From contig BSYO01000038.1 of NCBI GenBank assembly GCA_033239525.1, positions 5,583,041 through 5,647,040 of the forward strand: a stretch of DNA of 64,000 nucleotides, read 5' to 3'. The notes beneath the pieces are model-generated. The model saw only the letters and a list, made by a program, of their open reading frames with translations. It did not search any database and was not told where the DNA came from. Positions 23,085 to 35,636 of the stretch are shown piece after piece. Position 1 is the stretch's first letter. Each line of letters opens with the position of its first letter. The translations under genes and the position numbers were made by a program. The DNA comes from Nepenthes gracilis. Lineage: Eukaryota; Streptophyta; Magnoliopsida; Caryophyllales; Nepenthaceae.

Positions 23085-25147
23085 GCAGCGAGTGCGAGAT
23101 CGCTGCCCGGGCTCACGCTCGAGTGCACAGAGAGCTCACAGTGAGCATTGCTAATCTGGATTCTGCGCTCGCTATGGACTCAGGCACACAGCGGGTGCGA
23201 GTCAGGCTTGCAGCAAGCTTTCAGCGAGCCCGCTTTACATTTCGCCGTTCAGGATCCGTTTTGACCCTTCCAAGCCAATTCTTCGCATCCTTGGATTGGA
23301 TACCTAATTTGGTGGAACCATGTGAATTCCCATTTGTGAAACCCTAACCCTCATGCCCAGATGGTTTTGGGCTTTGATTTTTGAAGTTTTTGATTTATTT
23401 AGAATTAGAATATAATTATGCATGACTTGGGTAATTTAACTCACCGATTGGGTATCCAAATTTGTGGGATTTAGTGGAATTTCGTTCGCGAAGCCCTTAA
23501 CCCTCACCCGGATACCATTCGAGCTTCGATTTGCAGTTAAATGCATAAATTAACTTGGGATTATAGTTACTCATGCCTTTGGTTTGATAAATTAACTGTT
23601 CAATATTCAAAATTTTGAGAATTAATCGATGTACACTGTTCATTTACTCTGTTCATGTGCAATGTTCATGGATACTGTTCACCCGAGGACTTCGAATGAT
23701 ATTTTACTTAATTTCCTATGTTTAATTGCTAATGAAGTGATATGTATATTTGTACAAGTTCAATTATATAATTTAAAAGTTTCGGTATGTCCAATTATGA
23801 AGAACATCTATGTCCGAAAGCTCTCAAAGTCGATTCATTTTTTAACGGTAAGAACTCTTAATCTTCTCTATACTTTTGATATTCATATATAAAGCTAAGT
23901 TATAAAAGACTGAAATCTACAAGTAAGACAATAAGTACATAAATAATTGGACGAGAATTCGATGAATATGATCTCCTAGGTGGAGATATATGTAAAAGGA
24001 ATCTAATTTGATCTCCTAGATAGAGATATCTGTAAATATAATCTAAAAGAACCTCTCTTAGAAGAATAAGTAACCAAAAAACTAGGACCCGAATTTATAT
24101 TCTGATGGGTAATGTTCCTAGGCATGTCACTAGTGTTATAGTGGAGATTCAATGAATTGTCCTGGCTATATGTTGTAGCGGGTGATACTATGAACATGCC
24201 TTGGGACGTTACGGTGGTAATCGAGAATAATTTCGTACATGGAGTAATAAGTGGTCCGCCCTTCCTAGGGGCGTTAATTTTGGAGGGTAGATTCTGTTTC
24301 TGATCTAGCCATCTGGAGGTAATAGAGACCATCCTATTACTGTTACTATTTTTGTTCTATTTTTTGCCTTTAATTATGTAGAGTGAATACGATCTATCCT
24401 TAATTATTCGCCCCATTGACTGGTAGGGTCTACTAGCCTGAGTCTGCAAAGATGAATAATTTTATTTAATTTAATAAAAGAAAGAAGTAAGTTGCACCCC
24501 TAGTGTTTCTAATCAAATTCTGTTTATGTATCTTATTTATGTTTATAGGTCTTTCTTTTGCCTTATTATTTATTGCTTTGTTATGAAGTACTTACTGAGT
24601 TATAAGTTCACTCTTGCCTTTCTTCCTTCCAGATAAGAGTTATGACTTGACGTCCGATTAATTAGAATAAGGCAGGAGATAAGCTAATGAGATCGGTGGG
24701 ACTGTGAGGACTTATAATTTTGTATATGTTTAATGTATGAGAATGAAAATAGTTAAGTTAGATTTATATTGTATAAAGGAATGTAACAGGGTATGTTATG
24801 TATTATTGTAGATTTTGTTATACTTTTGTAGGTGGTTGATATATCTAGTTTTGTTTCAGCTATTGCTTGATTATAGATTTGTTTAGTCTGAGATGGCATC
24901 TTTTTTAGATCCAACATTGTAGTTGAAGTGTGCTATGTTTGTGCCATTGATGTTATGGCAATGTGGATCTTGTGTTGTGAATATATTGTGGAGTAATTGA
25001 GAAATTTGGATATTTATATGTTTGTGCATGTCATCTTGACAAGTTGTATTTTTAGTTTTTGTCCAATTGCAAAGAAACTCTATCCGATTTACTACAGAAT
25101 TTTATATTATTAAATTATGGGGCATTAGTTTGATATATTTAATGAAG
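23060..25147 (+). mobile_element. LTR D, truncated at both ends
   Basis: Plus-oriented LTR of the LTR0 relationship: GC-rich block 23060..23260, then AATTTCGTTCGCGAAGCCC (23473..23491), the block TTCACTCTTGCC and TCCTTCCAGATAAGAG near 24606..24638, and a tail at 25070..25147. From about 23425 to 25147 it matches 47826..49560 closely. Its last ~45 bp (present at 49560..49597) are missing, and the PARL1 unit starts directly at about 25148. Confidence 0.7.
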
Positions 25148-27951
25148 GATCGGAAGATCGAGCTAATAAAAGAAGTTTAGATTATTGAATTTGATGATGA
25201 TCATTGTCATTTAATAATTTCGGATAATATTAATTATATTATATTATATTTGGATAGCGTTCGAATGGTAATTAATAGGTCTAATGTTGTATTTTAATTG
25301 ATTAAATAGTTTTGGGTGATATTGTCGATATTCGATTGATCATATTGTAGCATTTCAGTTTAGATAGCTTTAGAAAATATTATGTAATTTAGCTTCTGGT
25401 TAATATTCAGATCTATTAGGGTGTCCAGTATTGGCTTTGAATGTCGTGATAAGTTTGATCGGTTAGTGTGTGATGGATTTGTTGTATATGTTAACGAAAT
25501 CTATTTTTTCATATCAGCAAGTCGATGATATGATATAAGTTTGATGATGTCGGTAATCCTAGATTTATTTGTTAAGCTTATGAATGTATTAGTTGCCGCA
25601 TATTATTAGATGTCATTTCGATATTTTGCAGGCATCATTCCTTACTTAAGGACCAATATCATATAGTTTTGGGTCAAGTGCTGTGGAGCCACCGATGATA
25701 TGGCACGTATTTGGGTCCTGTATATATTTTTATTTGTTAATATAGGGTCAGTTGAGGTATCGATGTGAAATTTAAATCCAAATGTTATTTAATGGTCAAT
25801 TGGTTAATTAGGTATAAATATTATGATTTGAATTGGGACGTGACAATTTGACTTTTACAAATTTAGATGCATGTGTGTTATCAATATGACCACGATTGAC
25901 CCTATATTAAACGATTAGTTTCAGCACGTTTTCTATTGAACGCATCAATTCAAATGTACAGTTACGGTATAGGTCCAATGGAACCATATAATCTCAAGTA
26001 TGATCACACATCCAAAAATTTATGAGACTCGGGGATTTCAGAACTAGGTGTTTGATACCCTCTTGAGAGATCAATACTCTAACTAGATGAAGTCAATCAA
26101 GGCACGACTATTACTAGTTTCCTAACTTATCAAACCTTGAGGATGCTACATCTGCATAAGTGACGATAAATTTTTCATGAGATATGTACGATCAATTAGA
26201 TAGTCAAGGACTATTACCAATAATGATAGTCTAAGGACTTGTAATCAATTCAGTTATCTTATAATTGAAGATTCATGGATGTACATTTAGGGATAATCTC
26301 TCTAATTGACATCAATTTTAAGCAACATCCAGCCAAATAAATCAAGTTAACTAATATCAAGCAAGGGAAAATCACCAACACATGAGCCAAGAGATATCTA
26401 ATCAAATAATTCATTAACAATCCGATGGTAGGAATCTAGATGCCCCACAGCGGATACATATTGACACATATACTAGTCTAATAAAAGAGAGACACATGAT
26501 TGGTGATACAACTAGTGGTATAAGGCATTAGGAAAAATTACCTTGACGAAAAATTTTTTTGGCTAAAGAAGTATTGTAAAATATGGATACCAAGATGGTT
26601 TCTCATGTTAAAGATGGTGACCAATATAGATTTCGTTAATACCTTTTGAAGAAATGTAATGGCATCTAAATGAACTCTCTTCTCTTTGATTCACAAAAGA
26701 CTAAATAGTTTACAAAATATAAGTAATACTATCGAATATTAAGATTTGGAATTCAAATGAAAATAGAATGAGAGTAGCTCTATTTATACTAAGCTATGAA
26801 ACAAAATATTATGAAGTGAATAAAAGCTATCAAACAGTCAAAGAATCTTTATTGAACAATAATAAAGTAGGTCATGATTGACATGACAAGATAAGAATAA
26901 AAAGTGATTGAAGGATTTGAATGGTTGGATATCCGAATAATAAATAAGATGATTAATTATACCACACGATTGATGCATTGAGAGATAAATTTGACTAAGC
27001 GATTAAGTTAATTAAGTAATTATTACTCTTTCTATTCAAGAATATTAATCAGACTAATTGTCTCCAAAAAACTATTCAATTATTATATAATAAATAGTTG
27101 ATTTATTTAATTCTCAATCAAAATAATTATTCAAATCTTGGTCAATTACTCATCTTTAGAAAATTGTCATTAATTGGTAGTATTGTTATCAATACACTCG
27201 ATTTTTCTAAAAATTGGGAAGCATTCGAATAACGAAATAGAGCTTTGGCCCTTTCATCACTTGATTATTTGCAAATTATGGAACCTAGTCCTCTATCTTT
27301 CTTTCACTCACATGCTCATAATCTTTACAGCTTTTCTACTTATAAGAATAAATTATTAATTTAAGCATCGAATAATATATTAGAGAATAGTCCTATATCC
27401 TTTTAAACTCTTATTTGAAATTGTGGTATGTAAGATTTTGTTATAAGGTTTGATATCTTGACTCATCTTTACTCAAATTATTATCTAAATTTCAAGTACA
27501 TATTAACATTTATTATAGATAATTTATTTACGATGGATTTTAATGAGCATTTATGGTTTGAGTAATTCGCAAGGTTAATTTGGGTTAGGTCAAATGCTTG
27601 GGGTCCAGTCGTTTCACGACCTTTCAAAGCCGCTACTTACCAAAAGATTCTGTCACCTATAATATTTTTGAAAGAGCTTCCGATTTCTAAAATATCGTGG
27701 TAGAATAAACAAGAAGCTACGGTTTATAATTGATGTAACCCGATTTTCGAAAATTAATTCAAACAAGTCCTTTTTCAGTACTTTCCATTCACAAACAGAA
27801 CATAAAACTACAAATCTCCTTAGCTTTTTTCCATGATTTTTCAAAGAGTCCCTTTTTTTGAAATTCTCTCCAAACCAGATGGGAATCTGTTTTAAAGAAA
27901 GTTCTTCTTTCAAGGCAATAGATATACTTAAAAGAGTGCTTGCGGGATAAG
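25148..27951 (-). repeat. PARL1 unit: 3' flank of the reductase pseudogene
   Basis: About 2.8 kb of AT-rich DNA without a convincing ORF, closely matching 38433..41240 and the two pieces 58526..59667 plus 60793..62450. It starts GGATCGGAAGATCGAGC. Because all three copies lie downstream of the reductase reading frame at the same spacing, it was duplicated with the gene as one genomic block. It could itself be a decayed transposon, but I saw no domain. Confidence 0.85.
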
Positions 27952-28956
27952 TTACAGATCATAGTCTCTCCAGAAAGTCCTTCCACAAGAAGGATTAAAC
28001 AAATCGTTTTTGGCCTTCAAGCTCTCAACGGTCTCCCGGAGGCTTACTTTGAGGGGAATGTAGTCGGTACCCAAGCTTTTGGCTCTCTCTTTAGAAACCT
28101 CATATGTTGGCATGAAAGGGTTGCCATCCGAGCACTCAATAGGAAGCCGGAGATTAGATAAAGCTCACGAAGGATCTTCACGACTTCCGAACAGTGGGAC
28201 GACGCTTTCAACCTGTGCAATGTCTTCCATTAGCCGAAGGAATCTCAAACGCTTGGATATGTGCACTAGCAACATCTCTAACATGCACCCACCCAAGGGC
28301 TAGATTTGATAGGTCTTCGCTCCGCTAATCAATTCTAAAATCGAAGCAACACTCGTGTTGAGCGTTGGTTTGCAGAGGACCCGATGACCACCGCCGGGTT
28401 TATTGTGACCATATCGATACCTCTTTCTTTGGCATGTTTCCAAGCAGCCTCGCCTGCAGAAGTCTTTGCGAACAAATACCACATCTTTGCTTCTTTACAT
28501 ACCTCGTGGTCGGAAAACCGGCTCATCGACAACCACCTCGTGAGTCCGAGGCCTTCCGTTGTTTCGACGGTAGCTGACCGAGGATGTCAAAACCACTCTT
28601 TGACGGATGCAAATTTTACACAGAATTAAGGACGTTAAGCATGCCCTTTACTTGTGGGATCGAGTAACTCGCCTCGCGGATCTTTAACGTGAACAGTCAC
28701 CAGGATGCGCGATGAAAAACACCTTCACACCCATCAATAGCAGAAAGTCGAAGGAACCGCCCTCCAAAATGTCGGCTCAATAGGTGAAGTCTTTCGTTAG
28801 CTCCATCGAAGTAGCAGGTGCTTTGTTTTCCGGGATCGCCGAGGTCGCGTACAAGTGGCTTTGACGATGTAGCCGCGGAGAAGCAAGAGCTTGACAAGCC
28901 ATGAATCGATGTAGCGGACCACTGTTACACACTTCCTTCTTCCCTTCTCCGCTCAT
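27952..28956 (-). pseudogene. PARL1: broken copy of the phenylacetaldehyde reductase-like gene
   Basis: Aligns from start codon (28956) to stop (27952..27954) with PARL2, about 1 kb, so it is full length. Many single- and few-base insertions and deletions break the frame: for example around 28165, 28200, 28310, 28370, 28455, 28530 and 28570, and again through 28620..28900. Only short pieces such as [16 protein letters not shown] and [11 protein letters not shown] read through. Base substitutions are fewer than indels. The gene cannot make a reductase. A copia element (28973) separates the start codon from its old promoter by 5.6 kb. Confidence 0.9.
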
Positions 28957-28967
28957 CTTCTCATGTG

Positions 28968-28972
28968 CCTCT
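28968..28972. repeat. CCTCT target site duplication of the Tnt1-like copia, left copy
   Basis: Identical to 34563..34567. The empty site is seen at the same place upstream of PARL2 (near 42268..42276). Confidence 0.95.
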
Positions 28973-29737
28973 TGTTGGGGTCACTCCCTTTGTGGTGTTT
29001 GGTCTGTGGACATAACGAGGAAAAGGATGCGGACCTTTTGAGTAGTCCGAGAAGCCTATCAAAACGGATGAGGACCAGCTAGATAAGTCATGTCTGAGAG
29101 GTAACTGAGGACATGGACGAGGACTCTGAAAGCCTAGGCATTGGCTCTTTCACTCTATAGGTCTCCTGTAGCCGCGTTTGTAGGTGGGCAGTTGACCCAC
29201 CCTGATTGAAAGTTTGAAACGGCTACAACTTCCAATGGGCGTTTGGCCTGCCACTCTGCTCGTCGGGCGTGCGCCTACTATGACAGGCCTAGGAGGCATT
29301 GTCCTACCACCCTACTATTAGGGTGGCTGGCCGACCACTAGGCCTCTTGTGTATAAATATATATACTTGTGCCCTTGCTGAAATGTGTGCTAGTGCAATC
29401 ACTTGGAGAGTGCATTGAGAGAGCTGTGGGCAAGCTTTTGTTGTAAAGATAGAGAGAGAGACACTTTTCTAGAGAGAGATTAAAAGATACATACTTGTGA
29501 TTATTTTTCTTTGTTTGGGCTTGTGTGGCTAACATTCTTGTAAACAATTAACTATTTATAGTACATTCTTTTATAGTTTTTCCCTTAGTTAAAGAAGGGT
29601 CTTTCCACGTTAAAATCTCGTGCGTGTTCTCTCATTTATTCTATCTCTACTGTTGGCCATTCGTCCGAGAGCTCATCTCTGTTGCCGGCCAAGTGGTTTG
29701 TTCGAGCGGTCACTATGTCTTCCGTTTTGCGCCAACA
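28973..29737 (+). mobile_element. 5' LTR of the Tnt1-like copia element
   Basis: TGTTGGGGTCAC to GCGCCAACA, 765 bp, matching 33796..34562 end to end with scattered substitutions. TATAAATA at 29352..29359 is a likely TATA box, about 390 bp before the LTR end. Confidence 0.95.
29352..29359 (+). promoter_or_regulatory. TATA box in the copia 5' LTR
   Basis: TATAAATA, followed by a purine-rich GAGAGAGA leader (about 29450). The 3' LTR has a TA run at the same place. Confidence 0.5.
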
Positions 29738-29739
29738 AG

Positions 29740-29750
29740 TGGTATCAGAG
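29740..29750 (+). other. Primer binding site of the copia element (initiator tRNA-Met)
   Basis: TGGTATCAGAG, an exact plant initiator-Met site, two bases after the 5' LTR. Confidence 0.95.
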
Positions 29751-29851
29751 ACATAGTTCTTTGAACGGTGACCTTGTTACTGGCTGCTATGGAGGTCAGG
29801 AGCAAAATGACTTGCTTAAACGGAACCAATTTTGACCCTTGGTAGAGCAAG

Positions 29852-30530
29852 ATGTCGAACTTGCGCTTTGTGAAGTCCATGCACAGTCCGGTTTTTGCCA
29901 CACAAAAGCCGGCGGCAAAATCGGACGAGGAGTGGGTGTTGGAGCACAAGCAAGTGTGCGGTTACATCTGACAATTCGTGGACGATAACGTGTACAACCA
30001 CATTCGGGGAGAAATGAATGCCAAGGTTCTCTGGGAGAAATTCCAAAAGCTATACGCCTCCAAGACCGGCAATAACAAAATCTTTAACTTGATGAAGCTT
30101 ATACAGATTCAGTATAAGGACGGCTCATTTGTCGCTGACCACCTGAACAAATTTTAGGGCTGTGTTGATTGCCTGAGTGACATAGGGATCAAATTTGAGG
30201 ATGTGGTGCTCGGACTCTGGCTCCTGGCAACCCTCCCGGAGTCATGGGAGGTCATGAGGATCACCATTGCCAACACACGGCCCCGACGGCATGGTGACTT
30301 CTGGAGATGGCCAAAGGAGTCAGGCCGAACGAGGAGATGAGATGGCGGTCTCAGGTACGATCCCCTCTCAAAGACTCCGAGTTTCTTGTCATGAATCAAG
30401 AGGAAGGAGCCGAGGACGTGGCCCAAAGTCTGAAGACAAAGGGCAGAGTAAGTCACGTTCTCGGTACCAGAACATAGAGTGCCATCATTGTGGTAAGAGG
30501 GGCCACATCAAGAGGTTTTGTTACAAGTGG
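29852..30530 (+). pseudogene. Copia gag with zinc knuckle, frameshifted
   Basis: ATG at 29852 opens a gag of the Tnt1 type: SNLRFVKSMHSPVF, then EEWVLEHKQVCGYI, an in-frame stop (about 29967), NAKVLWEKFQKLYASKTGNN, KFEDVVLGLWLLATLPESWE. A further stop occurs near 30155 and a frameshift near 30285. The basic linker RGRSRGRGPK and an intact zinc knuckle CHHCGKRGHIKRFC (30480..30521) follow. The family gag carries these parts in this order. Two stops and a shift make it non-functional. Confidence 0.9.
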
Positions 30531-33500
30531 AAGCGTGAAAACGCTAGAAAAGATAGGGGTGAAAAGAGACATGGCGAGGAAGAGTCCTCGGTCTCTGTTG
30601 TCACAGGAGGTGACCACTTTTTGGCCTGTGAGTCTGAGGACTCTGTAATTGTGGCTGAACAGGCCTCTAACTGGGTGGTAGATTCTGGCGCATCCATACA
30701 TGTCACCTCTAGGAGAGAGCTGTTCTCTATTGAAACTCCTAGTGCCTCTAGAGTGTTGAAAATGGGTAACATGGAGACGTCTGAGATAATTGGACGGGGT
30801 GACATCTCCTTAGTGACAAACAATGGAGCCCGACTGACTTTGAGGGATGTCCGACATGTCCCTAATATTTGTATGAATATCATTTCAGTAGGACGACTTG
30901 ATGACGAAGGCTACTGCAGCGTCTTTTGTGACGGTGGTTTCAAGCTGACGAAGGGATCATGGTGGTTGCCCGAAGAGGAAAGACCTCAGGCCTTTATGCG
31001 TTGAAAGCCACAGCCGAGGTGGCAGAGGTAAATGCTACAAGATGTATAGAGTCCTCGGGCCTGTGGCATAAAAGGCTCGGACACATGAGTGAGAGGGGTA
31101 TGAGTCATATGGCCAAGAAGGGTCTCATCCCAAAGTTGGATGAAGAAAGGTCGAAGACTTGCTCTCATTGCATGGCAGGGAAGCAACGGAGAGTCTCTTT
31201 TCAGGGAGACACATCATTCAGAATGTCCGAGGTATCATCCAGAAGGTTTGAGGTCCTAGAGCTTGTACACATAGATGTGTGTGGACCCCTCCTGGAAAGG
31301 TCTTTTGGAGGAGCACAGTATTTTGTCTCCTTCATTGACGATTGTTCAAGGAAGCTGTGGGTGTTCTCGCCAAAATCAAGGAAACAAGGTTGCGTGAATC
31401 TTTGGGGGCCCATGTCCTCGTTGAGCGTGAGACCAGGAGGAAGTTGAAGGCCATCCGGAGTGACAACGGTGGAGAGTACATTTGGACCTTTAATGCTTAT
31501 TACAGAACACACGACATCAAACATCAGAGGACTCCACCAAAGATGCCACAATTGAACGGCGTGGCCGAGAGGATGAACCACACCCTGATGGAAAGGGTTA
31601 GGTGCTTGTTGTCTGAGGCCAGGCTTCTGGGATCCTTTTGGGCCGAGGCCTTGAAGACGGTCGCCCACGTGATCAACCGGTCGCCCAGTAAGCCTTTGGA
31701 CGGGAAAATCCCAGAAAGGATTTGGACCGGGAAGGAGCCAACTTACAACCATCTTCGGACATTTGGTTGCAAAGCTTTTGTTCATGTTCCAAGAGATGAG
31801 AGGAGCAAGCTAGAGCCAAAGACAAAGCAATGTATCTTTCTAGGCTATGGCGAGGATGAGCTTGGGTATAGGTTCTATGACCCAGTGGAAAAGAAGCTGG
31901 TTCGATCCCGTGCGTGGTCTTTGTTGAAGAAGAGACCATCGAGGACATTGGGAAAGAGAAGAAGACTCAACCCAACACTTCTCGGACGGACAGAGTTGAT
32001 GTTGAAGCTGTCCATCCAGTACCCCTTGAGTCTGAGGATGTCGGGCCAAGGATGGCAGGCAACAATGATGAGGCAGTTCCAATGCCTCAGGAAAATTAGG
32101 TTGAAGATCTAGCCCCTCAATAGGCCGAGGTGGCCCCTGTGAGACGGTCGTCCAGGGAGAAACGTCCGTCCGTCCGCTTTCCATCATGTGAGTACGTCCT
32201 GCTCACTGATGCTGGAGAACCTGAAGATTTCGGCGATGCCATGTGTATCGCTCAGAAGGATAAATGGTTTGAAGTCATGAAGGAAGAAATGGTCTCTCTT
32301 CATGAGAACTATACCTTAGAGCTGGCTAACCTGCCCAAGGGGAAGAAGGCCCTGAAGAACAAGTTGGTCTTCTGGCTAAAGATGACCGAGGATGCGTGGA
32401 AGCCAAGACACAATGCGCGGCTTATGGTGAAGGGCTTTAGTCAATGCAAGGGTGTTGACTTTGATGAAATTTTTGCACATGTTATTAAGATGTCCTCGGT
32501 CCACGTGGTACTCGGACTGGCAGAAGCTTTGGATCTGGAGATAGAGCAACTGGACGTCCGAAGAGTATTTCTTCATGGAAATCTTGAAGAAGAGATTATA
32601 TGGAGCAACAAGAAGGGTTCGAAGTCAAGGGGAAGGAAGGACTGGTATGTCTTTTGAAAAAGAGCTTGTACGGGTTGAAGCAAACTCTGAGACAATAGTA
32701 CCGAAAATTTGAATCTGTCATGGTCGGACAATGATACGCTAAGACTACTTCCCACCACTGTGTCTTTGTTAAGAGATTTTTTGAGAATGACTTCGTCATC
32801 CTCCTTTATATGGACGACATGCTGGTTGTCGGACAGAACAGTGCTCGGATCAAGGAGCTGAAAGAGCAACTGGGGCAGTCCTTTGCCATGAAAGACTTCG
32901 GATCAGCGAAGCAGAATTTGGGGATCAGAATATTTTGTGACCGAGGGGACAAGAAGCTCTGGCTGTCCCAGGAAGACTATGTTGAAAAGGTGCTTCAGCG
33001 ATTCAACATGAAAAGTTTCAAGCCTATCAGTACTCCTCTGGCCAACCACTTTAGGCTGAGCAAGTATGCGTCCATCCTCGGACACTGAGAAGGCACGCAT
33101 GAGTAAGATTCTTTACTCCTTGGCCATAGGTAGTCTGATGTACGCGGACGTGTGTACGTGGCCGGACATTGCTTCATGCGGTTGGTCTTGTCAGCCAGTT
33201 TCTCTCAAACCCAGGGATGGAGCATTGGTCCGCGGTGAAGTGGATTTTTAGATATCTTCGTGGGACTTCAAAGATGGGTTTGCATTTTGGAGGAGAGAAG
33301 CTTCAGCTGGTTGGGTACACGGACGCTGACATGGCCAGGGACGTTGACTCTCGAAAATCAACGTCCGGGTACTTTGTGAAATTTGTGGGAGGGTCAGCCT
33401 CCTGGCAGTCCAAGTTGTAGAAGTGCGTTACTCTCTCGACTATGGAGGCAGAGTTCACTGACTTGATCGATGCCTGTAAGGAAATGCTTTGGATGAAAAG

Positions 33501-33786
33501 GTTCGTCTAAGAATTGGGTTTAAAGCAAGAAACGTACAAGGTCCTCTGTGATAGCCAAAGTGCCATTCACTTGTACAAAAACTCCTCATTCCATTCCAGG
33601 TCGAAGCATATTGACATGCGATATCATTGGGTGAGAGATGTTTTTGATGATGGACAGCTATCAATTGGAAAGGTCCGAACGGATGACAATGGCTCAGACA
33701 TATTGACAAAAGTTTTACCAAAGGGAAAGCTGGAAGGTTGTTGTGACATTGCCGGTCTGACTAACTTCGCTCCCACTCAGTCGTGA
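30531..33786 (+). pseudogene. Copia pol remnant: protease, integrase, RT, RNase H
   Basis: Domains in Ty1/copia order. Protease NWVVDSGASIHVTS (about 30669..30710, catalytic DSGA kept). Integrase zinc finger HKRLGHMSERGMSHM with CSHC (31065..31180) and core FVSFIDDCSRKLWVF, SDNGGEY and VAERMNHTLMERVRCLL (31320..31610). Reverse transcriptase ARLMVKGFSQCKGVDFDEIF, EQLDVRRVFLHGNLEEEI and the catalytic LLYMDDMLVV (32415..32835). RNase H GYTDADMARDVDSRKSTSGY, TMEAEF, KHIDMRYHWVRD (33315..33640). Frame changes near 30950, 31350, 32100 and 32700 plus stops (for example 33418 and 33510) disrupt it. The wording of the protease and linker regions is closest to tobacco Tnt1 (Tork lineage). Confidence 0.92.
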
Positions 33787-33795
33787 GGGGAAGTT
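33783..33795 (+). other. Polypurine tract of the copia element
   Basis: GTGAGGGGAAGTT directly before the 3' LTR. Confidence 0.85.
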
Positions 33796-34562
33796 TGTTG
33801 GGGTCACTCCCTTTGTGGTGTTTGGTAAGCAGACATGACGAGGAAAAGGACGTGGACTTTTGGGATGGTCCGAGAAGCCTGTCAAAACGGACGAGAACCA
33901 GCTGGATGAGTCATGTCCTACAGGTAGCTGAGGATATGGATGAGGACTCTGAAAGTCTAGGCGTTGACTCTCTCTCTCCATAGGTCTTCTATAGCCGCGT
34001 TTGCAGGTGGGCAGTTGACCCACCCTGATTGAAAGTTTGAGGCGGTTACAACTTCCAATAGGTGTCAAGCCTGCCACCCTACACACTAGGCGTGCGGCTG
34101 CTATGAGTGGCCTAGGAGGCGTGGTTCTGCCACCCTATTGTTAGGGTGGCTGACCGACCACTAGGCTTCCTGTATATATATATATATATGCTTGTGCCCT
34201 TACTGAAATGTGTGTGAGTGCAATCACTTGGACTGTGCATTGAGAGAACTGTGGGTAAGCCTTTGTTATAAAAATAGAGAGAGAAATACTTTTCTAGAGA
34301 GAGATTGAGAGATATACACTTGTGATTATTTTTCTTTGTTTGGGCTTGTGTGGCTAATATTCTTGTAAACAATCAACTGTTTATAGTGTATTCTTTTGTG
34401 GTTTTTTCCTTAGTTAAAGAAGGGTTTTTTCACGTTAAAATCTCATGTGTGTTCTCTCATTTATTCTATCTCTACTGTTGGCCGTCCGTATGAGAGCTCA
34501 TCTTTGTTACCGTCCGAGTAGTTTGTCCGAGCGGTCACCGTGTCTTCCGTTTTGCGCCAACA
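33796..34562 (+). mobile_element. 3' LTR of the Tnt1-like copia element
   Basis: 767 bp, TGTTGGGG to GCCAACA, partner of 28973..29737. Followed by CCTCT (34563..34567). Confidence 0.95.
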
Positions 34563-35636
34563 CCTCTCTAGTAGTAGCGTCCTTTATGTAGCGTCCTTGC
34601 TGCGGAAAAGGAGGGGTGATCTTTGCTTTCTTCTCATTGTGAAAAAAGAAACAGTATGTAATAGATATTGAGGAGGGTTGCGACACAAGTCTGCGTTAAT
34701 TTAAAATCTAATAATTTGTACAATATATAAAAATATATTTTTAATTTTATTTTAATTTTATTATTTTTTTTAAAAAAAATAGGAGCTGTCAAATTTAAAA
34801 TCCAATTTTTCCTGCTATCGTCGCTGGGGTTACCAAGCCTACCCGCTGTTCTCTATGTGATAAATGAAACAGACGTGTGCGAAAGACAGTTAACTGCCAG
34901 CCAACCCATTGGTGCGGAAAAAAACAAACTGGAAATGTTTGGCTGTGTGGTTGCTATCTAATAAGATGATGTGAATTGTGGTGGCGGTCGTATGATTACT
35001 TCCCGAAAGTCTTCTAAGACGAAGTCACTGCGGACAAATCCAATGCCTGCTTTGGGGACGAAGGCTTTCAGTGTGACGGAGATTTCCATTGTTTCAGTGT
35101 TATGACAGTGAAATCCTTCATATCCTTCTTTTTCCAAAGGCTAGTTTGAAAATTCGTATTTATTAATCCAAATATTCTCATTTGTGTGGTGATTCATAAA
35201 TCTCATATTATATGGTGTGTTTTTTTTCTAAAATCTTTATACTTAAACACTAAATTAAAAAAAAAAAAAGAGTAGAGTCATATTTCTCCACAAAAAAGGT
35301 AGAATTTGTAAATATTGTTTTATTTGGTATGCTTTTTTGTTGTATTCTTTGACCTTTTCATTGGACTGCTTAAAAAACATTAATAATATATAAATTTTTC
35401 ATAAAAATTGACTATTTAGAAAAAGAATTTTGATGGGTAGGCCCATTAATTTGTGCCCAATAAGAAAAACTACCCAATAAAAATGCAGCTCAAAGTCTGT
35501 AAGTTCTCAGATCATGTTGGGACGGCCAACGCACCCAGATTGACCGCCGGAAAGACAAACAGATGGCCAACGCGTTTCAAGACGGTAAACATTTCGCTGA
35601 ATGAAGATCAGAAGAAGAAATGCGAAAAAACGTAAA
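34563..35636 (-). repeat. PARL1 unit: 5' flank of the reductase pseudogene
   Basis: Begins with the second CCTCT and continues the sequence interrupted at 28972. It matches 42268..43362 upstream of PARL2. It includes the former 5' leader, an AT-rich stretch (34690..34800) and a block with two long T/A runs near 35220..35270. No ORF is supported. At about 35637 it meets a Tat-type LTR. Confidence 0.85.

Noticed and set aside
28300..28629. Several 60 to 81-residue ORFs on both strands inside PARL1
   Set aside because: They are pieces or antisense shadows of the frameshifted reductase and not separate genes.
30453..33100. Long minus-strand ORFs (up to 194 residues) across the Tnt1-like copia
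   Set aside because: Antisense to clearly recognisable plus-strand copia domains; no domain of their own.
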